Assembly (NCBI RefSeq): GCF_040361435.1
Contig: NZ_APNL01000002.1
Coordinates: 62,001-126,000, forward strand
Direction: 5' to 3'
Length of the DNA stretch: 64,000 nt
Source of the DNA: Salinisphaera sp002433465
Lineage (GTDB): Bacteria > Pseudomonadota > Gammaproteobacteria > Nevskiales > Salinisphaeraceae
Of the stretch, positions 8,583-17,229 are shown in pieces. The translations under genes and the position numbers were made by a program. The notes below the pieces were generated by a model, which had not been told where the DNA came from, made no database searches, and was given only the letters and a program-made list of their open reading frames with translations. The number at the start of each line of letters is the position of its first letter. The first letter of the stretch is position 1.

Positions 8583-9868
8583 GGCGCGGGCCGTGAGAAG
8601 AATTGCTGCAAGGCGGCTATGGAATTCGCCGAACCGAGATTACCCATATGCCCACCCCGCGGCCGAATACGGGCACGCGCGCCGAAGGTATCGCGCAAGA
8701 AAGCGATTTCATCGTCATCGAGGATGGGGTCGTCCTCGCTGGTGAACACGCCGATATCGCCACGGCCGGCAAGATAAGCGCGAATATTGCGCAGATCGGA
8801 CTCGGCGATCAGGTCGGCGCGCGCCAGCTGACGACCGTCGCGGTTCCAGTACGGCAGCAGCAGACGCTCGAAATAGTCCTCGAACGACATTTCGAAGGAG
8901 CGCCTGATATAGGGATCGAGCGAATCATAGGGCCCGAGTTCCACATCCTTCGGCACGATTACGTCGGCATGGGTGATCACATCGGCACCAAACGCCATAT
9001 TGGCCAGCGACAGCCGAAACGCCAGGCCGACGATCGCGGCGATATCGCCCTGCTCGGGCGCCTGGGTACGATAGGCGCGATAGAGGAAATCCTCGTTGAA
9101 GCGCAACGGATCACCGGAGGAATACAGCTGTTTGAGACCGCCCAGCCCGCGGGCAACGAACGCCGGGATGCCGTCGAAGCCGCCGTCGAGGTTGTCCGCC
9201 AGCAAGGCGTCCATGCGCTTTACCGAGGCCCAGACATCCACCGCCGGATTGAGCAGCAGCACGTGCGAGAAATTGAACTGCCCGGCAGTTTCGTCATGAC
9301 GCGCGAGAAAGGCCGCCTGGGTCGCGCCCAGACTCCAGCCGGTCAAGGCATAGCCGGTCACCTGCGTGCTGGGGTCGAGATCGTCTCGCACCGCCTGCAT
9401 CAGCCGATACAGATCGCGCACATCGCTGCGCATGCGCCCGGGCACCGGATGCTCCGCCGCGCCGAGCATGAACGTCATGCTCGTGGGCGAGGGCAGGCAG
9501 GCCACGCTATAGCCCACCTCGTACAGGGCACTCGACAGCATGATGCACTTGCTCGACAGAGCGCTGGCTCCGGTGCCGGCAATCACGTACGCCAGCGGCG
9601 CCGGATCCTTCTGCATTACGCGCAGATACTGCAACGGCCGCGCATAGCGCAACGTAGGCGGCATTTCACGCTCGACCAGCGGCGCGAGGCTGCGCACTTC
9701 AAAATCGAGGTTAGCCGGCAGCTCGGCCTTGTAGTCGGCCGGCGTCCCGACCACCGTCGCGGCTAGACCATCCTCGATGGGATACGCGCCGGTGGCAGGC
9801 TGGGCGGCAGCGACGCAGGCGCTTAGCGACCAACCCAGCGCAAGACAGGCACGCAAGAAAATACGCAT
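8579..9868 (-). CDS. Secreted alpha/beta-fold hydrolase coupled to mlaA
   Basis: A 429-residue protein starting with a signal peptide (MRIFLRACLALGWSLSACVAAAQ). The nucleophile elbow GWSLGA places a catalytic serine at S179, and an acid (TSEDDPILDDDE) and a histidine (GGHMGNLG) near the C terminus complete a plausible triad. The substrate is unknown. Because it overlaps mlaA by four bases, a role in handling lipids or acyl chains at the envelope is a reasonable inference, not shown by the sequence. I chose the start at 9868 over an in-frame ATG 33 bases upstream because it gives a clean signal peptide and is preceded by a GGGG stretch. Confidence 0.75.
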   Translation of the reverse strand: MRIFLRACLALGWSLSACVAAAQPATGAYPIEDGLAATVVGTPADYKAELPANLDFEVRSLAPLVEREMPPTLRYARPLQYLRVMQKDPAPLAYVIAGTGASALSSKCIMLSSALYEVGYSVACLPSPTSMTFMLGAAEHPVPGRMRSDVRDLYRLMQAVRDDLDPSTQVTGYALTGWSLGATQAAFLARHDETAGQFNFSHVLLLNPAVDVWASVKRMDALLADNLDGGFDGIPAFVARGLGGLKQLYSSGDPLRFNEDFLYRAYRTQAPEQGDIAAIVGLAFRLSLANMAFGADVITHADVIVPKDVELGPYDSLDPYIRRSFEMSFEDYFERLLLPYWNRDGRQLARADLIAESDLRNIRAYLAGRGDIGVFTSEDDPILDDDEIAFLRDTFGARARIRPRGGHMGNLGSANSIAALQQFFSRPAP

Positions 9869-9967
9869 GGACAGGCCCCGCGCTTCGTAGGCATCGAACA
9901 CAAAGCGCAGATCATACCGATTTCATAAACGTTTGCGCGCTATCTACACGCCAAAGACAATACGACG

Positions 9968-10978
9968 ATGGCTAAAGTTCTTATCATCGGGGCCGGCGTT
10001 GCCGGCGCAAGTGCGGCGCTGGCGCTCGACAGCGCTGGCTGGGACGTGGTCGTGGTCGACAAGGCCCGACGGCCCGGCGGCCGTTGCGCCACGCGCCGGC
10101 TCGCGCCCGATCGCCACAGCCCGTGGTTCGATTACGGTGCCCAGTACTTCACTGCGCGCGATGCGGCGTTTCGCGCGCGCGTCGAACGCGACCGGGCTGC
10201 CGGGGTGCTCGCCCACTGGTCGCCAGCGGTATGCACGGCCGAACACGGCGTCGGCGGCTGGCAGCTCAAACGCTCCCCCGACGAGCGCGAGCGCCTGATC
10301 GGCCCGGAGGGGCTTAACCACTGGGTACGCTATGTATTCGAGCAGGCCGATATCGATGTCCGCTGCGGCCAGCCGGTACGCCGTCTGAGCCGTACGAGCC
10401 AGGGCTGGCGGGCCGATCTGGGCGAACATGGCCAATTCAGCGCGGATGCCGTCGTGCTGACCGTGCCCGCGGTGCAGGCAAGACGCCTGCTCGGCGAACA
10501 CGCGGGCGCCCTGCCCGCGCTGGCCGAGGCCGAGCGTATGCTGCTGCCCTGTCATTCGCTGGTGTTGGCTGCGCCGGCGCTACCGGAGTGCGAGGCGATT
10601 TTCGTCAAGGATGGTCCTCTGTCCTGGTGCGCCGATAACAGCCACAAGGCCGGCCAGACCCGGACTGGCGCCCGTCTTTGGACGCTGCATGCCGGCCCCG
10701 AATTCAGCGCCGCCCATCTGGAAGACACGCCGGAATCGATCGCCACCACGCTCACACGTGAATTCGCGGCCATCACCGGCACGACCACCCGCCAAATGCG
10801 GCTGGTACGCACCCATCGCTGGCGCTATGCACGGCCCGGCCCGGCGGCCGAACCGCTGGCCGATCGCTGCCAGGCCGCGCTCGACGAGCGCATCGTACTG
10901 GCCGGCGACTGGCTGGCCGGCGGGCGCGTCGAGGGCGCCTGGCTCTCGGGCGCCGCGGCCGCTGCGAGGCTGGCGTGA
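9968..10978 (+). CDS. FAD-dependent amine oxidase-like flavoprotein (renalase-like)
   Basis: A 336-residue protein opening with a dinucleotide-binding Rossmann motif (VLIIGAGVAGASAALAL), then DKARRPGGRCATRR, the second FAD-contact motif of the amine-oxidase/renalase group, and FDYGAQYFTAR. The C terminus has the usual FAD-closing segment (LAGDWLAGGRVEGAWLSG). Bacterial relatives oxidise dihydro-forms of nicotinamide cofactors or remain uncharacterised. It is divergent from the hydrolase/mlaA pair and probably monocistronic. Confidence 0.8.
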   Translation: MAKVLIIGAGVAGASAALALDSAGWDVVVVDKARRPGGRCATRRLAPDRHSPWFDYGAQYFTARDAAFRARVERDRAAGVLAHWSPAVCTAEHGVGGWQLKRSPDERERLIGPEGLNHWVRYVFEQADIDVRCGQPVRRLSRTSQGWRADLGEHGQFSADAVVLTVPAVQARRLLGEHAGALPALAEAERMLLPCHSLVLAAPALPECEAIFVKDGPLSWCADNSHKAGQTRTGARLWTLHAGPEFSAAHLEDTPESIATTLTREFAAITGTTTRQMRLVRTHRWRYARPGPAAEPLADRCQAALDERIVLAGDWLAGGRVEGAWLSGAAAAARLA

Positions 10979-11162
10979 ATGCCGCCGATCGTCCGATACG
11001 ACAAGCGCACCGCCTGCCGTTAACCCATGCGACACGGCCGATAGGCGCCTGCCTTAAACTTCGCTCAAATCAAACGGGACATGCTAAGTTGCGCTCAATA
11101 AAATTGCGTTCTCGCAAGCGCCTCGCGCGCATTGTACGAATAGCGCACCATCTCGCCGTGCA

Positions 11163-11501
11163 ATGGCTTTAAGACTCAAGCAAACCGATATAGACGACCT
11201 TCGCACCGGCATGTACGTCGATGCGCTCGACCGCCCCTGGGTGGAAACGCCGTATCTGCTGCAAGGCATTGCCATTAAGACACAGGCGGATATCGACGAG
11301 CTGCGCAACTACTGTAAGTACGTGTATGTCGACCAGGCTCCAGCCGGCGACAGCAATAGCGGCACCCGCCTTCTCAGCCAGGCTACGCAGGTCATCCCGC
11401 CACCCGGCGAACGCACGCCGCGCTCGTTTCGCCAGGAGCTGCCCGCAGCCCGCAAGATTCACGACAACGCGCGTCACCTAATCCGGTCGATCCACGGCTA
11501 A
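11163..11501 (+). pseudogene. DUF3391 N-terminal domain of an HD-GYP phosphodiesterase, ended by an in-frame TAA
   Basis: 112 residues (MALRLKQTDIDDLRTGMYVDALDRPW and following) match the DUF3391 domain that normally forms the front of a single 400-residue HD-GYP protein. The frame is stopped by TAA at 11499-11501. The same frame then continues without another stop into the complete HD-GYP domain. The two parts together have the expected full length, so one base change or a sequencing error explains the break. Alone, this fragment has no catalytic residues. Confidence 0.75.
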
Positions 11502-11525
11502 ATCAGCGAAAACCGTCGGCCGGAC

Positions 11526-12356
11526 ATGGCCACCGTGTCGGAAGTCGTGGGCCAGATGATGGATAGCGTCGCCCGCCACCCGGACGCGCTGCTGTGGTTC
11601 AGCAACCTCAAGAGCCGGGACGAGTACACCGCCATCCATAGCCTTAACGTATGCATGCAGGCGGTGTCGCTGGCGACATTCGTCGGCAACGACGAACGGG
11701 CGATCAAGGAAATGGGCATCGGCGCCCTGCTTCACGACGTGGGCAAGATCAAGATCCCGCTCGCCATTCTGAACAAGCCGGGTAAGCTGACGCCGAGCGA
11801 ATATCAGCAAATCAAGAGACATCCGCAGTACGGCGTCGAGATGCTGCGGGACGCATCCGGCCTGACCGCCGCCAGCCTCGAGATTGTGCGCGATCACCAT
11901 GAGCGCCTCAACGGCCGCGGCTATCCGGCAGGGCTGCGCGGCTCCGAAATTTCCTACTACACGCAACTCGTGTCGATCGCCGACGTGTACGACGCCATGA
12001 CGACCGATCGCGTCTATCAGAAGGGCCTTTCGCCGGCGAAGGCGCTCGAGCTGATGCTGGGCTTCAACGAGGAGTTCAACCCAGAGCTTTTGCGTCAGTT
12101 CGTGGATTACCACGGCGACTATCCTGTCGGTGCGCTGGTAGAACTCAACACCGGCGAAGTCGGATTCGTCACACCCAGCCCCGAGCGCCGGGAAAAGCCC
12201 ACGGTGCTGCTCGTACTCGACTACAAGAAACGCCGCTACTATCCGCAGCGGGTGCGTGATCTGATGCGTTTCCCCAAGTTCTTCGTCAATCGCATGCTCG
12301 CTGCCGGCAGCTACGGCATCGACGTCGAGGACTACGCCGAAAACTGGGACATCTAG
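11526..12356 (+). CDS. HD-GYP domain c-di-GMP phosphodiesterase, C-terminal part of split gene
   Basis: 276 residues in the same frame as the DUF3391 fragment, separated by one TAA and eight codons. The catalytic signature is intact: upstream histidine in EYTAIHSLNV, LLHDVGKIKIP (H70, D71), and HHERLNGRGYPAG (124-136). HD-GYP proteins hydrolyse cyclic di-GMP and so tune motility versus biofilm. ATG 11526 is the first start after the stop but lacks a good ribosome-binding site, so expression would need reinitiation or readthrough. It may be functional, reduced or dead. Confidence 0.75.
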   Translation: MATVSEVVGQMMDSVARHPDALLWFSNLKSRDEYTAIHSLNVCMQAVSLATFVGNDERAIKEMGIGALLHDVGKIKIPLAILNKPGKLTPSEYQQIKRHPQYGVEMLRDASGLTAASLEIVRDHHERLNGRGYPAGLRGSEISYYTQLVSIADVYDAMTTDRVYQKGLSPAKALELMLGFNEEFNPELLRQFVDYHGDYPVGALVELNTGEVGFVTPSPERREKPTVLLVLDYKKRRYYPQRVRDLMRFPKFFVNRMLAAGSYGIDVEDYAENWDI

Positions 12357-12459
12357 CCGTACAGACGCTGGGTGTTACGGCCCTCCCCGTGCTTTAACGG
12401 ATGGCGTTCGCGGTAACGCATATCTAGGGTGTCGGCTCGCATTTGCAACGGGAGATGGC

Positions 12460-13644
12460 GTGTCCCGAACCCGCCTCCTTTCTGTCGGCGGCGCCCTCGC
12501 CACAGCTATCGCATTCGGGCCCGCGCGCATGGGCTTTGGCCTGTTCCTGCCGGTTTTTCGCGATGAGTTCGCGCTGTCGACATCGACCGCCGGACTGATC
12601 GCAAGCAGCGCGTTCGGCGGATTCTTCCTCGCTGTGCTGCTTACGGTATGGCTGGTGGTGACCCAAGGACCGCGGCTTGCGGTGGCCGTGGGCTGTTTTA
12701 CCGCGCTGCTCGGCACGACGCTGGTCGCCATCGCCCAGAACACCGCCATGCTGGCGCTCGGTACGGTACTCGCGGCCACCAGCGCCGGGTTTTGCTGGTC
12801 ACCCTTCAACGATGCGGCCGAGCGCGGCATACCGCTGAGCGAGCGCGAACGCGCGCTTTCGATCATCAGCACCGGCACGGCGGGCGGTATCGTCGGGGCC
12901 GGCGTAATGGCCCTTGCGGTCGCCGGGCTCGAACACGGCTGGCGTACGGTCTGGCTTTTGTTTTCGCTGGCCGCGCTGGTCACTGCGGCGGTCAACCTGT
13001 ATGCCCTGGCACGGTTACCACGCCGCGGCGGCCAGCCCGTGGATCGAAGCGCGCTTGGCTCGTTGACGGCGCGCCCGGCCTGGCCGTTGCTGGCCATCGC
13101 GCTGTCCTTCGGCCTGACCAACGGTTTCTATCTTTCCTTCGCAGTGGATCACGTATCCCAGGCCGGCGGCCTGCCCGGCCTTGCCACGGCGCTGTCCGGG
13201 CCAGTGCTCTATATCGCCCTGGGCGCAGGCGGACTGATCGGCTTTCTCACCGCCGACGTCAAGGCCCGCATCGGCCTGACCGCGCTCGTGCGGGGTATCT
13301 TCGCCTGCTCGCTGGTATCGCTGCTATTGCTCGGCTGGCTGCCGACCCACTGGAGCGCGCTGCTGATCTCGGCTGCCCTGCAGGGCGCCTGCATCATGGT
13401 CTTGAGCGCGATCTTTTCTTTCTGGAGCAGTTACTTGCATCCCACACTGCCGACCGTTGGCTTCACCGCCACGCTCGCGGTGTTTGCACTGGGTAACATC
13501 GTCGGCCCCGCCCTGGGCGGCTTTGCCGCGCAGCCGCTGGGCCTTGCGACCACCTTCGTCGCCAACGCCGGGCTTTCGCTGGCCACGATCCTGCTGTTTC
13601 CGGGCAAGCCGCGGCGCGAAGCGCTCGGCGACACCATGGACTAG
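12460..13644 (+). CDS. MFS transporter (YbfB/YjiJ-like)
   Basis: A 394-residue, 12-helix major facilitator. The GTG start at 12460 is supported by GGGAG just upstream. Helix 1 has the family segment AIAFGPARMGFGLFLPVF, and the N-terminal half contains FCWSPFNDAAE in helix 4. Members export or import small organic molecules; the substrate is unknown. Its stop codon shares the CTAG tetranucleotide 13641-13644 with the stop of the convergent thioesterase gene. Confidence 0.8.
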   Translation: MSRTRLLSVGGALATAIAFGPARMGFGLFLPVFRDEFALSTSTAGLIASSAFGGFFLAVLLTVWLVVTQGPRLAVAVGCFTALLGTTLVAIAQNTAMLALGTVLAATSAGFCWSPFNDAAERGIPLSERERALSIISTGTAGGIVGAGVMALAVAGLEHGWRTVWLLFSLAALVTAAVNLYALARLPRRGGQPVDRSALGSLTARPAWPLLAIALSFGLTNGFYLSFAVDHVSQAGGLPGLATALSGPVLYIALGAGGLIGFLTADVKARIGLTALVRGIFACSLVSLLLLGWLPTHWSALLISAALQGACIMVLSAIFSFWSSYLHPTLPTVGFTATLAVFALGNIVGPALGGFAAQPLGLATTFVANAGLSLATILLFPGKPRREALGDTMD

Positions 13645-14036
13645 GCCTGCAACAGCGTCTTGGTGACCCGTGCCCGGGCGATGAGGCGCTCGTCCACGCG
13701 GGCGCTGACATCGATGAAGGCAATACGCCGCCCGACACGGATCGGCTCCGATTCGAACAGCACGACCTCACCGGCGGCCACCGCACGCATGACCGATACA
13801 TGGATATCGTGGGTCACCGCTTCGGTATTCGTATCCAGATCGCTGACAAGCCCGGCATAGGCACATACATCACACAGAAGATAGAGAACGCCGCCGTGCA
13901 AGACCCCGGCCGGGTTGAGCGTATTCTCATCCACGCGGATGGAAAAACGGGCCGCCCCGCGGTCCGACTCGATGGTTTCGATCCCCAGATGCCTGTGCAG
14001 CGGATGGTTGATAACCTGTTGCAGACGCGGATTCAT
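13641..14036 (-). CDS. PaaI-type hotdog thioesterase
   Basis: A 131-residue single hotdog domain. The active-site region NPAGVLHGGVLYLLCDVCAY (residues 41-60) holds the conserved N-x-x-x-x-x-H-G-G. Members hydrolyse acyl- or aryl-CoA thioesters in the cytosol as tetramers. The natural substrate is unknown and no CoA pathway lies beside it. It converges on the MFS gene with overlapping stop codons. Confidence 0.85.
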   Translation of the reverse strand: MNPRLQQVINHPLHRHLGIETIESDRGAARFSIRVDENTLNPAGVLHGGVLYLLCDVCAYAGLVSDLDTNTEAVTHDIHVSVMRAVAAGEVVLFESEPIRVGRRIAFIDVSARVDERLIARARVTKTLLQA

Positions 14037-14114
14037 GGCGATTCGTTCTTCCGGCGAAGTGGTGGCCCTGTCTGCGCGCTGCGGGCGTGACGCAGCCGCC
14101 GCAGATGAACCGTC

Positions 14115-15512
14115 TTACAGCAGCTTACCCGGGTTCATGATGCCGTTGGGGTCGAGCGCGGCCTTGATCGCACGCATCACGTTCAGGCCCGCACCGTGCT
14201 CGGCTTCCAGATAGCGGCGCTTGCCCAGACCCACACCGTGCTCGCCCGTACAGGTACCGTCGGCAGCCTGGGCCCGGGTAATCAGACGTTCGTTGAGCGT
14301 ATCGAGCGCGGCCAGCTCGTCCGGGTTATCGCGATCGACGACCACCACGAGATGAAAATTGCCGTCACCGACGTGGCCGAACAGCGGCGCGGTGAGCCCG
14401 AGCTCGATCACATCCGCCTGTGCGGCTTCGATGGAGCCGGCCAGACGCGAAATCGGCACGCAGATATCGGTGGCATGAAACTCCAGGCCCGGGCGCAACT
14501 GCTTGGCCGCGTACGCCGCGCTGTGGCGCGCAGCCCATAGCGCGCTGCGCTCTTCTTCCAGCGTGGCCCAGCGAAAGCCGGTACCGCCGAACTCGCGGCA
14601 AAGTGCGTCCATGCCCTCGGCCTGCTCGGCCACGGCCGCCGCAGTGCCGTGAAACTCCAAGAACAGCGTCGGTCTCTCGGGGTGGTCGAGCCCGCCATGG
14701 CGATTGACCGCGTGCATCGAAAGACTGTCGAGCAGCTCGATACGGGCCATGGGGATGCCGTACTGAATGGAGGCGATCACGGCATCGACCGCGCCGGCGA
14801 CATTTTCGAAACAGACCGTGGCCGCACTCACCGCCTCCGGCAGGCCGTGCAGGCGTACCGTGAGCTCGGTGATGATGCCGAGCGTGCCTTCCGCACCGAT
14901 GAGCAAATGGGTGAGATCGTAGCCGGCCGCGGACTTGCGCGCCCGGGCGCCGGTACGCACGACTTCGCCATCGGGCATGACCACGGTCATCGACAGCACG
15001 TTCTCGCGAATGGTGCCGTAGCGCACGGTATTGGTGCCGCTGGCACGCGTCGATGCCATGCCGCCGAGCGTGGCATCCGCCCCGGGATCGACCGAGAAGA
15101 ACAACCCCGTATCGCGCAGATAGGCATTGAGCTGGCCGCGCGTGATGCCGGCTTCGACCGTGGCATCCATGTCTTCGGGGCGTACCGCACGAATCGCGTT
15201 CATCTGCGACAGATCGATACAGATACCGCCCTGCTCGGCAATGATCTGGCCTTCGATCGACGTCCCCAGACCGTAGGCGATGACCGGCACACGGTGCGTG
15301 TTGCAGGCCTTGACGATCGCCGCAACCTCGGCCGTGCTCTGCACGAAGCATACGGCGTCCGGCATGGCCGGGTGATGCCAGGACTCGTCGTGGCCGTGCT
15401 GTTCGCGAATCGCGGTTTTGGTACTCACGCGATCGCCGAGCAATGCACGCAGATGATCGATTACCGCTTCAAGCGCGTCGGCTGGCGCGCGTCGCGTGGC
15501 TAGGGTTGCCAT
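14115..15512 (-). CDS. FAD-linked oxidase, D-lactate dehydrogenase/GlcD type
   Basis: 465 residues. An FAD_binding_4 domain (PVIAYGLGTSIEGQ, then SVDPGADATLGGMASTRASG) is followed by an FAD-oxidase_C domain with FGHVGDGNFH (metal and substrate histidines), GEHGVGLGKRRYL and the terminal DPNGIMNPGKLL. This is the pattern of respiratory D-lactate dehydrogenases and glycolate oxidase subunit GlcD. The lone gene, without GlcE or GlcF, favours D-lactate or another D-2-hydroxyacid. The start at 15512 has AGGTG upstream; a longer start exists 39 bases back. Confidence 0.85.
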   Translation of the reverse strand: MATLATRRAPADALEAVIDHLRALLGDRVSTKTAIREQHGHDESWHHPAMPDAVCFVQSTAEVAAIVKACNTHRVPVIAYGLGTSIEGQIIAEQGGICIDLSQMNAIRAVRPEDMDATVEAGITRGQLNAYLRDTGLFFSVDPGADATLGGMASTRASGTNTVRYGTIRENVLSMTVVMPDGEVVRTGARARKSAAGYDLTHLLIGAEGTLGIITELTVRLHGLPEAVSAATVCFENVAGAVDAVIASIQYGIPMARIELLDSLSMHAVNRHGGLDHPERPTLFLEFHGTAAAVAEQAEGMDALCREFGGTGFRWATLEEERSALWAARHSAAYAAKQLRPGLEFHATDICVPISRLAGSIEAAQADVIELGLTAPLFGHVGDGNFHLVVVVDRDNPDELAALDTLNERLITRAQAADGTCTGEHGVGLGKRRYLEAEHGAGLNVMRAIKAALDPNGIMNPGKLL

Positions 15513-15673
15513 GACGGCACCTCGTTCAACGAAAAGGGCTTGCCCTTGCACACCGCGCCAAGCGCGCGTTGTGCAGCAAACAGTGCAGTATACAGCTTAC
15601 CCCGCCATCAACGACACGCGCCGCCCGGCAACGGCCGCGCACCACGCCCAACGCTTTGTTCAATCGGCCCGGT

Positions 15674-17095
15674 TCAGCCGTATTCCGCCGGGTTCGGTAC
15701 CGCCGGAAAGCGTGCCGGATGGGCGGCCATATAGGCGTTGGCTGCGCGCAGCACGCGCACATCATCGAACTTGCCGCCCGCCAGCTGGAAGCCCACCGGC
15801 AGCCCGCAGTCGGTAAACCCGCAGGGTACGGACGCCGCCGGCTGCTGGCTGAGGTTGAACGGGTAGGAGAACGGCGCCCATTCTTCCCAGTCGCGCATAC
15901 GGCTGCCCGGCGGCACTTCGTGGTTCACCTCGAACGGCTGCAGCGGCACCGTGGGCGTCATCAGCAGATGATAATCCTGGTTGAATTTTTCCAGTGCCAG
16001 CGTGAGCTCGGCGCGCTCGGAAAAGGCATCGAACAGTTCCAGCGCGCTCCAGTTCTGGGCATGCTTGGCGTTGGATACCAGCCCCGGGTCCAGCAGCTCA
16101 CGACCTTTTTCGTCGCAGCTGTCCCAGACCTGCAGCGACGCGGTAAACCAAAGCTTGCGGAAAATATCGATCGGCGATTCGAAGGCCGGGTTCACTTCGA
16201 CGACTTCCGCGCCGAGTTCTTCGAGCTTCAAAGCCGCTTCCTTGACCCGCGCGGCGATCTGATCGTCGACATCCGCATAGCCCAGATCCGGCGAATAGGC
16301 GATCCGCAGTCCGCGCAGATCGCATTCGAGATCCACGCCCCAGTCTTCGGGCTGACCGCGCGTGGCGTAGGGGTCGCGATAGTCGTAGCGGCCGATCACG
16401 TTGAGCATGCGCGCGGCATCGCGCGGATGCCGCGTGAGCGGCCCGATATGCGACAGGGTGGGCATCTTGGCCGGCGGCCACTGCGGGGTCCAGCCAAAGG
16501 TCGGCTTGAAGCCGAATACGCCCGTGAACGCCGCCGGGATACGAATCGAGCCGCCGGAGTCGCCGCCCTGATGCAGCACGCCCATGTTCAGCGCCGCCGC
16601 CGCGGCCGCACCGCCGGACGAGCCGCCCGGCGTGAGTCGTGTATCCCAGGGGTTGCAGGTGGCACCGAATACGCGGTTGTCGGTTACCGCCTTCCAGCCG
16701 AATTCGGGCGTATTGGTCTTGCCCAGCAGTACGGCGCCGGCCTCGCGCAGCATGCGCGCCGGCGGCGCGTCGGTATCGCATTTGTCCGTGCCCGTCGTCA
16801 GCGAACCGTCCCGGGCCGGCATGCCCTTGGCCTCGGTGAGATCCTTGAGCGAGGTGGGCACGCCGTCGATCGGCGACAGCGGCTTGCCCTGTCCCCAGCG
16901 CCGCGCCGACGCGCGGGCAGCGTCCTCGGCGCCTTCGCGATCGATATAGACGTAGGCGTTGACGTCGTCATTGAAGCGATCGATACGATCGAGCGCTGCC
17001 CGCGTGGCCTCGAGCGGCGAGGCATCACCGGATTCGAATAAATCGATCAGCTTGCCGGCATCCATCGTGCCCAGATCGTCGTCTCTCGCGCTCAT
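15674..17095 (-). CDS. Amidase signature family hydrolase
   Basis: 473 residues from the ATG at 17095; a longer frame upstream has no homology. The Ser-cisSer-Lys triad is readable: K84 in TSLKDLTEAKG, S159 in PGGSSGG and S183 in GGDSGGSIRIPAAFTG. The spacing S159-S183 matches the family. Members hydrolyse carboxamides to acid and ammonia; the substrate is unknown. There is no gatB or gatC nearby and the catalytic domain stands alone, so it is unlikely to be the Glu-tRNA amidotransferase subunit. Confidence 0.88.
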   Translation of the reverse strand: MSARDDDLGTMDAGKLIDLFESGDASPLEATRAALDRIDRFNDDVNAYVYIDREGAEDAARASARRWGQGKPLSPIDGVPTSLKDLTEAKGMPARDGSLTTGTDKCDTDAPPARMLREAGAVLLGKTNTPEFGWKAVTDNRVFGATCNPWDTRLTPGGSSGGAAAAAALNMGVLHQGGDSGGSIRIPAAFTGVFGFKPTFGWTPQWPPAKMPTLSHIGPLTRHPRDAARMLNVIGRYDYRDPYATRGQPEDWGVDLECDLRGLRIAYSPDLGYADVDDQIAARVKEAALKLEELGAEVVEVNPAFESPIDIFRKLWFTASLQVWDSCDEKGRELLDPGLVSNAKHAQNWSALELFDAFSERAELTLALEKFNQDYHLLMTPTVPLQPFEVNHEVPPGSRMRDWEEWAPFSYPFNLSQQPAASVPCGFTDCGLPVGFQLAGGKFDDVRVLRAANAYMAAHPARFPAVPNPAEYG

Positions 17096-17229
17096 GCTGT
17101 TCCTGCGGTGCCTTGGAAAAAGGGGCGCGGAGCGTACCGACGATCGGCAGCCGCGAACATGGGTACAACTACCCACCGAAAAGCACGCGCCTGCAACATC
17201 CGCGTAATGGTGGGTAACGTATCGACCCC

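Noticed and set aside
11024..11162. Sigma-28 promoter before the HD-GYP gene
   Set aside because: TAAA boxes are present but no GCCGATAA-like element occurs at the right spacing.
15569..17041. 490-codon plus-strand open frame
   Set aside because: Antisense to the amidase, whose catalytic residues are all present.
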